A stretch of DNA of 7,410 bases from Youxingia wuxianensis (GTDB lineage: Bacteria > Bacillota > Clostridia > Oscillospirales > Ruminococcaceae), in NCBI RefSeq assembly GCF_014385085.1, contig NZ_JACRTD010000015.1, forward strand, positions 1-7,410. Reading direction: 5' to 3'. Positions within the stretch are counted from its first letter, which is position 1. Each line of letters begins with the position of its first letter. A program made the position numbers and the translations under genes. Positions 1-6,024 of the stretch are shown here, piece by piece. The notes under the pieces were generated by a model. The model was given only the letters and a program-made list of their open reading frames with translations, was not told the DNA's origin and ran no database searches.

Positions 1-218
1 CTTTCCAGGGTTAAAACTTCCTCTTTTCTTAACTGCATGATTATTTCAGGAGACCTTAACCGCTGTTGAAAAAATAAGATTGTTCCATTTTTTATTTTTC
101 CTATGACATATTCATAAGTATCAAGATCAAAATCTAAGTCGTGTTCCGCACAATTATCCGAAAACGGAGTATTGGATTTTTCTAAAACTAGTCCATCTTC
201 TCTATAGTTATAGTACAA
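1..218 (-). CDS. Unidentified protein downstream of the receptor-binding protein, 3' end beyond window
   Basis: This gene starts 19 bases after the stop of the propeller protein and runs off the left edge; 72 codons are visible. The start chosen is TTG at 218-216, about 8 nt after an AGGGGGTGGAT stretch that matches the anti-Shine-Dalgarno sequence well. A GTG inside that stretch is in frame but would leave no spacing. The visible protein begins MYYNYREDGLVLEKSNTPFS, then has an acidic patch (residues about 25-36) and a mixed strand/helix region ending in a charged helix with RKEEVL. There is no signal peptide or membrane segment. I do not recognise the family. The position, right after the distal tail genes, is where PBSX-type phages carry XkdW/XkdX-like proteins or fibre-assembly factors, so a tail-associated role is inferred from context only. 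Confidence 0.6.
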   Translation of the reverse strand, partial: MYYNYREDGLVLEKSNTPFSDNCAEHDLDFDLDTYEYVIGKIKNGTILFFQQRLRSPEIIMQLRKEEVLTLE

Positions 219-237
219 AATATCCACCCCCTATCTG

Positions 238-1902
238 TTAGAAAGAAAATTTAACATACTGATTAACCGAGTTATACAAAGTTTGGTCTTTTAATATCAA
301 CTCATATTCTGTCGGAGATTTTCTTTTAAACAAATAAGTAGAGTATTCATCACTGCTAATTTGTTTTCCGCTAACTATTACGTATTCTCCATCATCTGAA
401 ATTGCTAAGCTGTAGCCATTGGTATAAGCTTTATTAATAACGAAATAAAAAGGAATTTCCCAATAAGTATTTAAATCCCTATTTGTCAAATCAAATACTC
501 TCAAATATCCTCCATTTGTATTATAATTACAACATGTTGCCAGATATCTGTCATTATTTGATACCGCCGTACTAATCTTCATATTGGTGTTTGAGACAGT
601 GTGCGTTTGCATTGTGAGCATGTCTCCCAAAACTCCATCAACATAGAACCTGACATTTAATTTATTTCCTGTTTTATCATATCCATAACAAAATGTTCCC
701 CCAGGGGATATGTATTTTATAGGGTCAGTGCTCGTAGAAGTGGAAAAGATAGAATTAAAAGTATTTAAATCCGGGTTATAAACATAAAACGTTCTAGTTC
801 CAGCATTACTTCCATCTTCTGTACCACCAAAAAATTTATTTTTGTCATTGCTGAAATTCCAATAGGTATTATTTCCATTAGATGATATTGTCGGATTTCC
901 CACATAATCTACAGTAGTTGAAGTTATGTTATAATACCTAGCTGATTTAGCTTTGCTATCTAAATTATATGTTGTTACAACCATAGCATCCGCATTAGGT
1001 GAAAAAAACCAGCAATCAATATTTGAAAGTGTTGTTGTTACTGTATTTTGTGTATACGTTTCGTTTTCTAAATCCAAAGAGATTATTTCTGTGGTAAAGT
1101 TAGAAGTAGTTTTATCGCTAACATATACTATTTTAGTAAAGTCATCATTGATTGCACATATTAAGTTATAACCATCTTGCTCAGAATGACCTTTAACAGT
1201 TGCGTTAACTGAAAACCAACTTTGTAGTTCCACTACACTTCCAGATAGCTTATATAGTTTTAAGTAAGGCCCACCGCCATATTCTGAGTAAAAAACAAAC
1301 ATATACTTTAAATCCGAGCTCATTTTCATATATATGGTAGAGATGTTCTTATCAGTAGGATATGTAAAATTACATGATAATTCATCTGAAATTAGTGTAT
1401 ATGTTGAATAGTTCCAATTGGAAGCCCCATACAAAAACTTTAGCGAATTACTAACTACCACCCATTCTGTCCCATTCCACGCATAGGCATCTAAGTAATC
1501 AATCCCTCCGTTGAGCAGTAAAGAGATTTTAGGATAGAAGTGCTGCGTAGAAAAATTATCTGTTAAAGAGCTTTGCCACGGCAAACTTGAACCTTCTGTT
1601 TCTGCCTTCTGAACTACATCCATCGGAAAGTATTCTAAGTTTGTTTTCTTTTTTAACGACGCACTTAAAAAGGAATTATTCATACTTTGCGGCTGAATTA
1701 TCAAGGTTCCGTCCGTATAATTTAACCTGATTGTGTCATCCACTACAATATTTGTTATTTGTGACGCACGTTCATCATCCAACGCAATCCATAAATGTCC
1801 TACCGCCTCAGGCGTCGGTTCGGTCATCTGGATAGAAAGAGGAAAGTTGAATATGTCTAATTTCTTCCCCCCGGTCTGTCCAGTCAAATAGCCTTTTGCC
1901 AC
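238..1902 (-). CDS. Distal tail receptor-binding protein with predicted seven-bladed beta-propeller
   Basis: A 554-residue protein. GTG start at 1902-1900 follows the upstream TAA directly, with AAAGGCGGTGAG as ribosome binding site. Residues 1-110 form a tail-attachment region (MTEPTPEAVGHLWIALDD near residues 26-43). Residues 137-150 (LDAYAWNGTEWVVV) resemble the short 'xxWDGxxWV' segments common in phage fibres. From about residue 195 onward seven units repeat the pattern 'S-(D/N/P)-(D/N/G)...strand...strand-(Y/F)', with S-x-D-type anchors near residues 195, 251, 300, 350, 398, 447 and 501, i.e. every 48-56 residues. This is typical of WD40/TolB/YVTN-like propeller blades. The protein is rich in Asn, Ser, Thr and Tyr and lacks a signal peptide or membrane segment. 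It is last but one in the visible baseplate operon, so host-surface recognition is the most likely role. The fold is inferred from the repeat spacing, and no homologue was searched. Confidence 0.75.
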   Translation of the reverse strand: MAKGYLTGQTGGKKLDIFNFPLSIQMTEPTPEAVGHLWIALDDERASQITNIVVDDTIRLNYTDGTLIIQPQSMNNSFLSASLKKKTNLEYFPMDVVQKAETEGSSLPWQSSLTDNFSTQHFYPKISLLLNGGIDYLDAYAWNGTEWVVVSNSLKFLYGASNWNYSTYTLISDELSCNFTYPTDKNISTIYMKMSSDLKYMFVFYSEYGGGPYLKLYKLSGSVVELQSWFSVNATVKGHSEQDGYNLICAINDDFTKIVYVSDKTTSNFTTEIISLDLENETYTQNTVTTTLSNIDCWFFSPNADAMVVTTYNLDSKAKSARYYNITSTTVDYVGNPTISSNGNNTYWNFSNDKNKFFGGTEDGSNAGTRTFYVYNPDLNTFNSIFSTSTSTDPIKYISPGGTFCYGYDKTGNKLNVRFYVDGVLGDMLTMQTHTVSNTNMKISTAVSNNDRYLATCCNYNTNGGYLRVFDLTNRDLNTYWEIPFYFVINKAYTNGYSLAISDDGEYVIVSGKQISSDEYSTYLFKRKSPTEYELILKDQTLYNSVNQYVKFSF

Positions 1903-2385
1903 TTATCTCACCGCCTTTATTTGTATATTGATATCTACTCCAGGCTTATCTTCAAAACAAGTAAAAGTCACTGATCCGCTAGCAGTATCCGCCTCATTCA
2001 CCATATTCCAGGCTTCGCACTGTGCAATCTTTTCGTCATTAGTGCCAGTGTAAGCAGGGCCAAAAATTGGGCTGTCTGTCTCTCCTATCCCCTCTATGCT
2101 CACCGTCTGAGTATAGGGCGCTGTTTGGCTCCACCCTGCGGCGGTGAGGGTTGCCGTGTAGACGGCGACTGTAGCCGCACCGATCTCCCCCGGCGTGGGT
2201 GTCCAGGTATCCGGTCTCGCCCCTACATCTGCAGCGGTCAAAGAGATATCAGAGCTCAACGCTTTATTGTTAATTTTTCTGGCAGTTGGTACTGCATTGG
2301 TGTTAATCTCCGTAAACTTTTCATTAAATCCAGCCCTATTTACTGCATCGTTTCCGCTGGTATATAAAGATACAATATCACTCAA
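1903..2385 (-). CDS. Short phage tail fibre protein
   Basis: About 160 residues. I chose TTG at 2385-2383 (MSDIVSLYTSGNDAVNR) because GAGGTGAT at 2397-2390 lies 8 nt upstream. The longer reading from TTG 2403 would place that site inside the coding sequence. The gene overlaps the end of the xkdU-like gene by 8 nt. Near the N-terminus it has the tail-fibre signature NNKALSSDISLTAADVGA, found widely in side-tail-fibre and collar proteins. The middle is Thr/Ala/Pro-rich (WTPTPGEIGAAT), and the C-terminal half (TATLTAAGWSQTAPYTQTVS and onward to the IKAVR end) is an Ig/sandwich-like distal domain often seen in Bacillota phage fibres. The DNA at about 2120-2245 is visibly GC-richer than its surroundings, which points to recombination in the fibre gene. 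It probably links the baseplate to the following propeller protein. Confidence 0.8.
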   Translation of the reverse strand: MSDIVSLYTSGNDAVNRAGFNEKFTEINTNAVPTARKINNKALSSDISLTAADVGARPDTWTPTPGEIGAATVAVYTATLTAAGWSQTAPYTQTVSIEGIGETDSPIFGPAYTGTNDEKIAQCEAWNMVNEADTASGSVTFTCFEDKPGVDINIQIKAVR

Positions 2386-2941
2386 CCCAATCACCTCTTT
2401 CAAATTGATCCCATGTCAACGCTTTTGCATCTAAACTATCAAAAGTAATATTTAAACTGTCTAACTCATCCCATGTCAAAAATAGATAGGAGATATCTAT
2501 AATCAAATTTGCGGGGATAATATCATATAAAGTAGCATATAAAGGCGTTAAATCGGAAACTCTGCTTTGCCCGCGGTACTTGACTGTCAGGGTAAAATCG
2601 GAAACAAACACATCAACCTCAAGCCCCATATACGCTTGTATGATCTCTTTAGCCGTGACAAGATTGATGGGCGGTTTTGTCATAAGTCTTGCCTTTAATG
2701 CTTCTTTCCTTGCTTTTAGCGTACTGTTAAGCGGAGCGGTAACCCCCAATATTTTTTCCCATCTTGCTACCCCTGTTTCATCTGAATGGGAGATCGACTT
2801 GTTGTTTACAGCTTGCTTAATGTCAGCTAGGAGAGCGTTCATCTCTATGTTAATTACTCTATCCAGCGCTGTAACCTCAACTAGGTCTTGTAGTTCTTCT
2901 ATCAGAAAACTTTTATATGCTGATGGGTCATCATAAAACAT
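2378..2941 (-). CDS. xkdU: Phage tail protein, YmfQ/DUF2313 family (XkdU-like)
   Basis: A 187-residue protein. Its ATG overlaps the TAA of the baseplate J gene (TAATG), so translation is probably coupled. The helical N-terminal half (residues 1-100, with WEKILGVTAPLNSTLKARKE and the KARLMTKPPINLVTAKEI segment) and the strand-containing C-terminal half are characteristic of the DUF2313/YmfQ family. That family follows baseplate J in PBSX and many Bacillota myophage-like tails, and its length there is about 180-200 residues. It is thought to sit at the baseplate periphery, joining J to the fibres. The C-terminus carries two LTWD motifs 20 residues apart (LTWDELDSLNITFDSLDAKA then LTWDQFE), encoded by an in-frame 12-bp direct repeat. 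This is a common tail-end feature in clostridial phage versions. Confidence 0.85.
   Translation of the reverse strand: MFYDDPSAYKSFLIEELQDLVEVTALDRVINIEMNALLADIKQAVNNKSISHSDETGVARWEKILGVTAPLNSTLKARKEALKARLMTKPPINLVTAKEIIQAYMGLEVDVFVSDFTLTVKYRGQSRVSDLTPLYATLYDIIPANLIIDISYLFLTWDELDSLNITFDSLDAKALTWDQFERGDWVE
2408..2479. repeat. Direct 12-bp repeat inside the xkdU-like gene
   Basis: ATCCCATGTCAA occurs at 2408-2419 and 2468-2479, exactly 60 bp apart and in frame. Each encodes the LTWD motif near the protein C-terminus. It reflects a repeated peptide motif rather than a DNA-level element. Confidence 0.6.
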
Positions 2942-4020
2942 TAGACGGCCACCTCCGTAACTGCGATAGTTCCCACTGTAGGCACTTGATACGTTGCGTA
3001 GGTCTTTGTAAGGATAAGATTTGAAGAACTTCCATTCATAGTCACTGTGCCTACATCTATAATACTTTCATGGCAATTAAGGATGTCCGCTACAAGTTTG
3101 GCGTAAAATACAGTTTCTTCTGTAAAGCCAATATTTTCTATGTAATTAGTAATCGTACTCTCTACTATGGGCTTGATCACATCGAAACTACTCCCAGTTT
3201 TAATCTTAATTTCTGCCGATACATTAACAGTAAGATCCACAGATGTTTTAACTGTTACTGTATGTCCAATAGGCGCGATGCCGTCTCCGTCAGTGCCCAT
3301 AAGTGTCTGCACCTTGCTAATTAGCTCTGCGGTAGCTTTATTCCCTTGTTCATCTCCAATTACAATTCCGACGTTTCCAGCCCCCTGGGATACTGCGGTG
3401 AATACTTTAACTGCCCCAACGCCATCAACCGCAAGTGTTTTTTGCTCATAATCCGCGATATTGCCGCCGTATGGGGTCTGTCTTACCGCCTCGTAAAACC
3501 TCGCTCTTAGGCTTTCATCCGTCTCCTCATCTCTCGCAGGAATTAACGGTTCGGTTATAAGTGTCGCGTTTGCTAACCCATTAATGTTGTCAACGGGCAA
3601 GATTGTCCCGCTATACAAATTTCCAGATGTACCCAGTTGCTCGCAAGTTGCTTTAAATTGTCCGGTTGTTATTTTTTCTGTAATTTTAAAGGTAACATCA
3701 TTAATAGCAAATCTGCTGTTTAACGGCACATCTATTGCCGTATCATTTTTATCAAAAGTATTAATCTGTCTTAATGCGTAAGTAGCCTGTTCTCTGTTTA
3801 TCCCAAAGTCATTAACAACTCTATCTAACCATTCTCCTTCCGCTGTATCAGCAAACAATAGGTCAAACATATACCCAAGCATATAGTTTTGTTGCGCTAT
3901 CATAAAAGCTGTTGGAGATAAAGTATCATATATAACGCTTCCCTCTCGTTTGTCCGTATCGTCCGGTACAAGATCAAGCATTTCGGACAGCAGCGAGTTA
4001 TATTCATAGTTTTCAGCCAA
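2941..4020 (-). CDS. xkdT: Baseplate J-like protein (XkdT)
   Basis: About 359 residues. The start TTG 4020-4018 lies 8 nt after AAAGGAG (4035-4029). The upstream in-frame TTG at 4026 would leave only 2 nt. It overlaps the stop of the xkdS-like gene by 8 nt. The N-terminus (LLSEMLDLVPDDTDKREGSV followed by IYDTLSP) is the hallmark of the Bacillota baseplate J family. The segment near residues 165-195, rich in R and E with 'DEETDESLRARFYEAVRQTP', followed by YGGNIADYE and a 'VDGVGAVKVF' strand, is the conserved core. The C-terminal third holds the usual beta-rich domain. The length fits XkdT/YqbT (about 350). In the virion it forms baseplate wedges with the XkdS-like protein encoded just upstream. 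Confidence 0.93.
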   Translation of the reverse strand: MAENYEYNSLLSEMLDLVPDDTDKREGSVIYDTLSPTAFMIAQQNYMLGYMFDLLFADTAEGEWLDRVVNDFGINREQATYALRQINTFDKNDTAIDVPLNSRFAINDVTFKITEKITTGQFKATCEQLGTSGNLYSGTILPVDNINGLANATLITEPLIPARDEETDESLRARFYEAVRQTPYGGNIADYEQKTLAVDGVGAVKVFTAVSQGAGNVGIVIGDEQGNKATAELISKVQTLMGTDGDGIAPIGHTVTVKTSVDLTVNVSAEIKIKTGSSFDVIKPIVESTITNYIENIGFTEETVFYAKLVADILNCHESIIDVGTVTMNGSSSNLILTKTYATYQVPTVGTIAVTEVAV

Positions 4021-4393
4021 CCGCAACGCTCCTTTCTATTTCAGTTTCTCCAAAAATAGTAACTGCTGTAAAGGTTATTTTGGCCTCTTCCCGATCAAAG
4101 GTAATGGTAAAGTCTTTGATATCCTGTATTCGATCATCTTCTAGCAATGCCTCTGTAATTCTGCGCTCAACATCCCCCTCAATATACGACTTGCGCTTTC
4201 CTATTAGTCCCGCTAACTCTACTCCGTAGTCCCCTGAATAAATAACGTATTGATATCTCTCCGTACTTAATATTAAATAAATAGATTGTCTCACTGCGTC
4301 CAGCCCGTCAATCTTTCCCTCGATATGGCCGTTATGTATGCGATATGTTTTCGAGGGTTTAAAACTCGCAGTATCCTGGCCATAGGTTTTCAA
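4013..4393 (-). CDS. xkdS: Baseplate wedge protein, DUF2634/gp25-like (XkdS)
   Basis: A 126-residue protein of the DUF2634 family. The signature 'SKTYRIHNGHIEGKIDGLDA' (residues 13-32) is followed by AVRQSIYLILSTERYQYVIY, then YGVELAGLIGK and RRITEALLEDDRIQDI. These are the conserved blocks of XkdS and YqbS, distant relatives of T4 gp25. It lies directly before baseplate J, as in PBSX. The start is uncertain. The only conventional in-frame codon is TTG 4393-4391, but the nearest Shine-Dalgarno-like sequence (AGGGTGTGAT, 4415-4406, overlapping the end of the previous gene) is about 18 nt away. An ATT at 4402-4400 would fit that site better. Weak initiation or translational coupling from the upstream stop codon may be used. 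Confidence 0.9.
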   Translation of the reverse strand: MKTYGQDTASFKPSKTYRIHNGHIEGKIDGLDAVRQSIYLILSTERYQYVIYSGDYGVELAGLIGKRKSYIEGDVERRITEALLEDDRIQDIKDFTITFDREEAKITFTAVTIFGETEIERSVAVG

Positions 4394-4406
4394 AACACTA
4401 ATATTA

Positions 4407-4775
4407 TCACACCCTATCTATAATGGAGTATTTTTGTGCTCCTTTTTTTTGGATAACCGCCACTCTATCCCCTGCTGTTAATCCTGTTTTGATGGTCACC
4501 GGGACATCTGTTAATTTAATGCTTTCTATTGTAATTTCTTCCCCCTGGCCATCTTTGGCCACAATTTCAAACCCTTCTGAAATATCCATTGATAATAGGC
4601 CGCTGATTGTAAGTAGGCTGGCTGGGATATCAATCATATCTGCATCTACCGGTACTGGTTTTCCATCAAGAACCAATCCCGACCCATTATAGGTAGCGTA
4701 TACAATATCAGACAGCTTTTCATTTTCTATTGTGTCTAATACTATTTTTTTAATTTCCGTTGCGAAGTCTGGCAT
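4407..4775 (-). CDS. xkdR: Phage tail protein, DUF2577 family (XkdR-like)
   Basis: A 122-residue protein. I prefer ATG 4775-4773, whose A overlaps the upstream stop as TAATG and which follows GGAAGGTGG at good spacing. A GTG at 4784 is in frame but sits inside that ribosome binding site. The C-terminal pattern 'GLTAGDRVAVIQKKGAQKYSIIDRV' (given here in part: GDRVAVIQ and QKYSIIDRV) is the characteristic ending of DUF2577 proteins. The N-terminal helix (FATEIKKIVLDTIENEK) and central strands also fit. Length matches the family (about 100-125). It lies between XkdQ and XkdS homologues, exactly as xkdR does in PBSX. It is probably a small structural component of the tail hub/baseplate; its molecular role is not established. 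Confidence 0.87.
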   Translation of the reverse strand: MPDFATEIKKIVLDTIENEKLSDIVYATYNGSGLVLDGKPVPVDADMIDIPASLLTISGLLSMDISEGFEIVAKDGQGEEITIESIKLTDVPVTIKTGLTAGDRVAVIQKKGAQKYSIIDRV

Positions 4776-5737
4776 TAATACCACCTTCCAAATACCAAAT
4801 TCATAGTCATTGTGTGTTGGCTGCGCTCAAATTTATGTGTTACGCTGTCCACAATAGCCCACATATTAAGATTTGCCTGGGAAATTTCAATTTTTACACC
4901 GCTTCCGCCGAATACTCGGACATCTCCAATGCTATCTACCTTTAAGGTTTCCGTTTCCTTATTTTTTAAAGCTAAAAGCATGTTGGCTCTCTCGGTAATT
5001 TGGGCGGCATTCATGGCCGAGTCTACCTTTTCATAAAGCATCAATTTCCCCCATTTACCAATATTTGAGCTATCTTCCGCAATATAGACCTCTCTTACGC
5101 CGGCATCTTTATTATCCGCCGCTACTTTTACATAGTTATATGTATCATCGTCAATTGACAAAGAATAATCGAAATCAGTAGCAAGGCTATTATCTCCAAT
5201 GATAAGAGGAAGTCTTAAATCCAAGGTGTCCCTGAGATCAAGCGCGCCAAAATTATCCCTTAAAGTATAATAATAGGAATTAGCCACCAGATTATCCTGT
5301 ATACTCTGGTATAACATATCCAAATAGGTTTTATTATCAAACAGATATTTACTCAGTGGTATCTCGGTACTGTCAATCTGGCCTATTCTAATCCGGTCTC
5401 CTATCGTACCCGCTACGACATTTAAAAAGCTATCAAGCGGTTCTATCTGTCGCATCAGGCTGTTTTTGGCCTTGAGATATCTTAATTGATCATATGCGGT
5501 ACATTTGTATGTCTGCTTGCTTATCTGGGTTTTAAATAAAAAACCGTAAAATATATTAGCTCCATTGTAGGTAAAGATAACCGTTGAACCATTTGCGAAA
5601 AGTTTGCCTTTTGCTGTTGGATACTCAAAAGTAAAGGTTGAAGCTCCGTTGTTCCAGTTTGACTGATATTTTATATTTGTCGCTACCGCGGAAACGTCCG
5701 CATTATCTACCAGTAATATGTTTCTTCCCCCTTTCAT
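4775..5737 (-). CDS. xkdQ: Tail hub protein, XkdQ/YqbQ family
   Basis: A 320-residue protein with the layout of the XkdQ family, the gp27/gpD-like hub on which the baseplate is built. The N-terminal strand ILLVDN begins at residue 7. There are beta-barrel strands to about residue 100 (YNGANIFYGFLFK, YKCTAYDQLRYLKAKNSLM). A helical insert follows at residues 105-160, and the C-terminal domain ends in a family-like strand (THKFERSQHTMTMNLVFGRWY, shown from T301 on). The ATG at 5737-5735 directly follows the U-run of a hairpin whose 3' arm holds its only Shine-Dalgarno match (GGCGGTGAT, 5753-5745 on the minus strand). A second purine tract, AAAGGGGGAAG, lies just inside the coding sequence before an ATA codon at the N of the conserved strand. 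It may be a relic of an older start. No XkdP/LysM gene precedes it, unlike PBSX. Confidence 0.88.
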   Translation of the reverse strand: MKGGRNILLVDNADVSAVATNIKYQSNWNNGASTFTFEYPTAKGKLFANGSTVIFTYNGANIFYGFLFKTQISKQTYKCTAYDQLRYLKAKNSLMRQIEPLDSFLNVVAGTIGDRIRIGQIDSTEIPLSKYLFDNKTYLDMLYQSIQDNLVANSYYYTLRDNFGALDLRDTLDLRLPLIIGDNSLATDFDYSLSIDDDTYNYVKVAADNKDAGVREVYIAEDSSNIGKWGKLMLYEKVDSAMNAAQITERANMLLALKNKETETLKVDSIGDVRVFGGSGVKIEISQANLNMWAIVDSVTHKFERSQHTMTMNLVFGRWY

Positions 5738-5773
5738 AAAAAATCACCGCCAATCTATTCAGACTGACGGTGA
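5738..5773 (-). terminator. Intrinsic terminator / SD-sequestering hairpin before xkdQ
   Basis: On the minus strand the arms TCACCGTCA (5773-5765) and TGGCGGTGA (5752-5744) pair over 9 bp with one G-U wobble and a 12-nt loop. Six U residues (5743-5738) follow. This is a standard rho-independent terminator. It would end the leftward transcript immediately before the xkdQ ATG. The 3' arm also contains GGCGGTGA, the apparent Shine-Dalgarno sequence of xkdQ; the same GGCGGTGA core is used before the 554-residue gene. So the hairpin could also block translation. On the plus strand one pair becomes C-A and no U-run follows, so it is directional. Confidence 0.75.
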
Positions 5774-5794
5774 AATGATTATGCGATTTTTCAA
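5759..5794 (-). CDS. Possible 11-codon leader peptide overlapping the pre-xkdQ hairpin
   Basis: TTG start at 5794-5792 lies 6 nt after a perfect AGGAGG (5806-5801). The reading is MKNRIIISPSV, then TGA at 5761-5759. The last codons lie in the 5' arm of the hairpin and the stop is in its loop. A ribosome finishing this peptide would therefore cover the 5' arm, open the hairpin and expose the xkdQ ribosome binding site. This is the layout of a translational attenuator. It is equally possible that the AGGAGG has no coding role and this stretch is simply the 3' UTR of the small mRNA. The peptide is too short to judge by composition. Confidence 0.3.
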   Translation of the reverse strand: MKNRIIISPSV

Positions 5795-5807
5795 GTAAAA
5801 CCTCCTG

Positions 5808-5836
5808 TTGCTTTTTCTTTTCCTTCCGGGTATAAT
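5808..5836 (+). promoter_or_regulatory. Promoter of the antisense RNA
   Basis: A perfect TATAAT (5831-5836) lies 17 nt after TTGCTT (5808-5813; first three bases match consensus), with a T-rich spacer. Predicted start is near 5842, at GTAGCAAGGGA. It faces the leftward transcript and reads into the hairpin pair that ends at 5915, so it would make a short RNA antisense to the small ORF's 3' end. Confidence 0.6.
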
Positions 5837-5841
5837 GGAGG

Positions 5842-5915
5842 TAGCAAGGGAAAGGCTTGTGAGGGCTTTTCTTTGTGCCTAGTGGTTAGCCGTTACGACC
5901 GGTTAGCCACTTTTT
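5842..5915 (+). ncRNA. Candidate antisense RNA (type I antitoxin-like)
   Basis: Predicted RNA of about 73 nt running from just after the TATAAT at 5831-5836 to the terminator at 5881-5915. It folds into two hairpins: GAAAGGC/GCTTTTC (5850-5856 with 5865-5871, one G-U pair) and the long terminator stem. It is fully complementary to the last codon, stop and early 3' UTR of the leftward mRNA, plus the terminal part of the 30-codon ORF. Promoter inside the partner's 3' UTR, small size and two stem-loops match antitoxin RNAs such as RatA, SR4 and RNA II. It contains a possible seven-codon GTG frame (5860-5883) that I do not consider a gene. Expression is unproven. Confidence 0.5.
5881..5915 (+). 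terminator. Intrinsic terminator of the antisense RNA
   Basis: GTGGTTAGCCG (5882-5892) pairs with CGGTTAGCCAC (5900-5910) over 11 bp with two G-U wobbles and a 7-nt loop. A-T at 5881/5911 can extend it. TTTTT follows at 5911-5915. There is no T-run on the minus-strand side, so it works rightward only. The sequence doubles as the C-terminal codons, stop and first 3' UTR bases of the opposing 30-codon ORF. Confidence 0.75.
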
Positions 5916-5978
5916 ATATGCTTCCCAGTAGGCTTTGCGCTCTGCCGGGCTTAACTTTTGAAAGTCTCTAAACTTCAT
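5886..5978 (-). CDS. 30-residue cationic, aromatic small protein; candidate toxin or regulator
   Basis: ATG at 5978-5976 sits 6 nt after AGGAGGG (5991-5985), the strongest ribosome binding site in the window. The stop is TAA at 5888-5886. The protein reads MKFRDFQKLSPAERKAYWEA and then YKKWLTGRNG. It has 8 Lys/Arg against 3 Asp/Glu, two Trp, two Tyr and two Phe, and residues 10-26 (from SPAERK) should form an amphipathic helix. There is no transmembrane stretch, unlike known type I toxins of Bacillota (BsrG, TxpA, Fst). It is the only sizeable frame in a ~280-nt mRNA from the promoter at 6053-6025, and an opposing RNA overlaps its last codons. Possible roles are an unusual toxin, a DNA- or membrane-binding peptide, or a small partner of the adjacent repressor. 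I do not recognise the sequence; that it is translated is supported by the start site only. Confidence 0.6.
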   Translation of the reverse strand: MKFRDFQKLSPAERKAYWEAYKKWLTGRNG

Positions 5979-6024
5979 TCGCAACCCTCCTTTCTCTGGT
6001 TGCTCTCTCCCTTGCTACAATTAT

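Larger units (their letters stand above)
5841..6018. repeat. 11-bp perfect inverted repeat spanning the small-ORF transcription unit
   Basis: GTAGCAAGGGA at 5841-5851 is the exact reverse complement of TCCCTTGCTAC at 6008-6018. Given the -10 at 6030-6025, the leftward mRNA is predicted to start at about 6018, so its first 11 nt would pair with its own 3' UTR. The left copy is also the predicted 5' end of the opposing RNA. The intervening 156 bp hold the small ORF and its ribosome binding site. Confidence 0.7.

Noticed and set aside
953..1171. Plus-strand frame of 72 codons inside the propeller gene
   Set aside because: No ribosome binding site, wholly inside a well supported gene on the other strand, and composition of a complement shadow. 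The same applies to plus-strand frames at 2125-2434, 2580-2936, 3070-3781 and 4423-5036.
5744..5773. The same hairpin as a plus-strand terminator
   Set aside because: On the plus strand one pair becomes a C-A mismatch and it is followed by AATGATTATG, not a T-run.
5860..5883. Seven-codon GTG frame within the antisense RNA
   Set aside because: Too short to judge, overlaps the terminator stem, and structure rather than coding explains the sequence.
5797..5893. Open minus-strand frame ending in ...KEKATGGFT before the 11-codon leader
   Set aside because: It has no start codon with a ribosome binding site and follows directly on from a stop in the terminator region. The open frame is probably due to low stop density in the 3' UTR.
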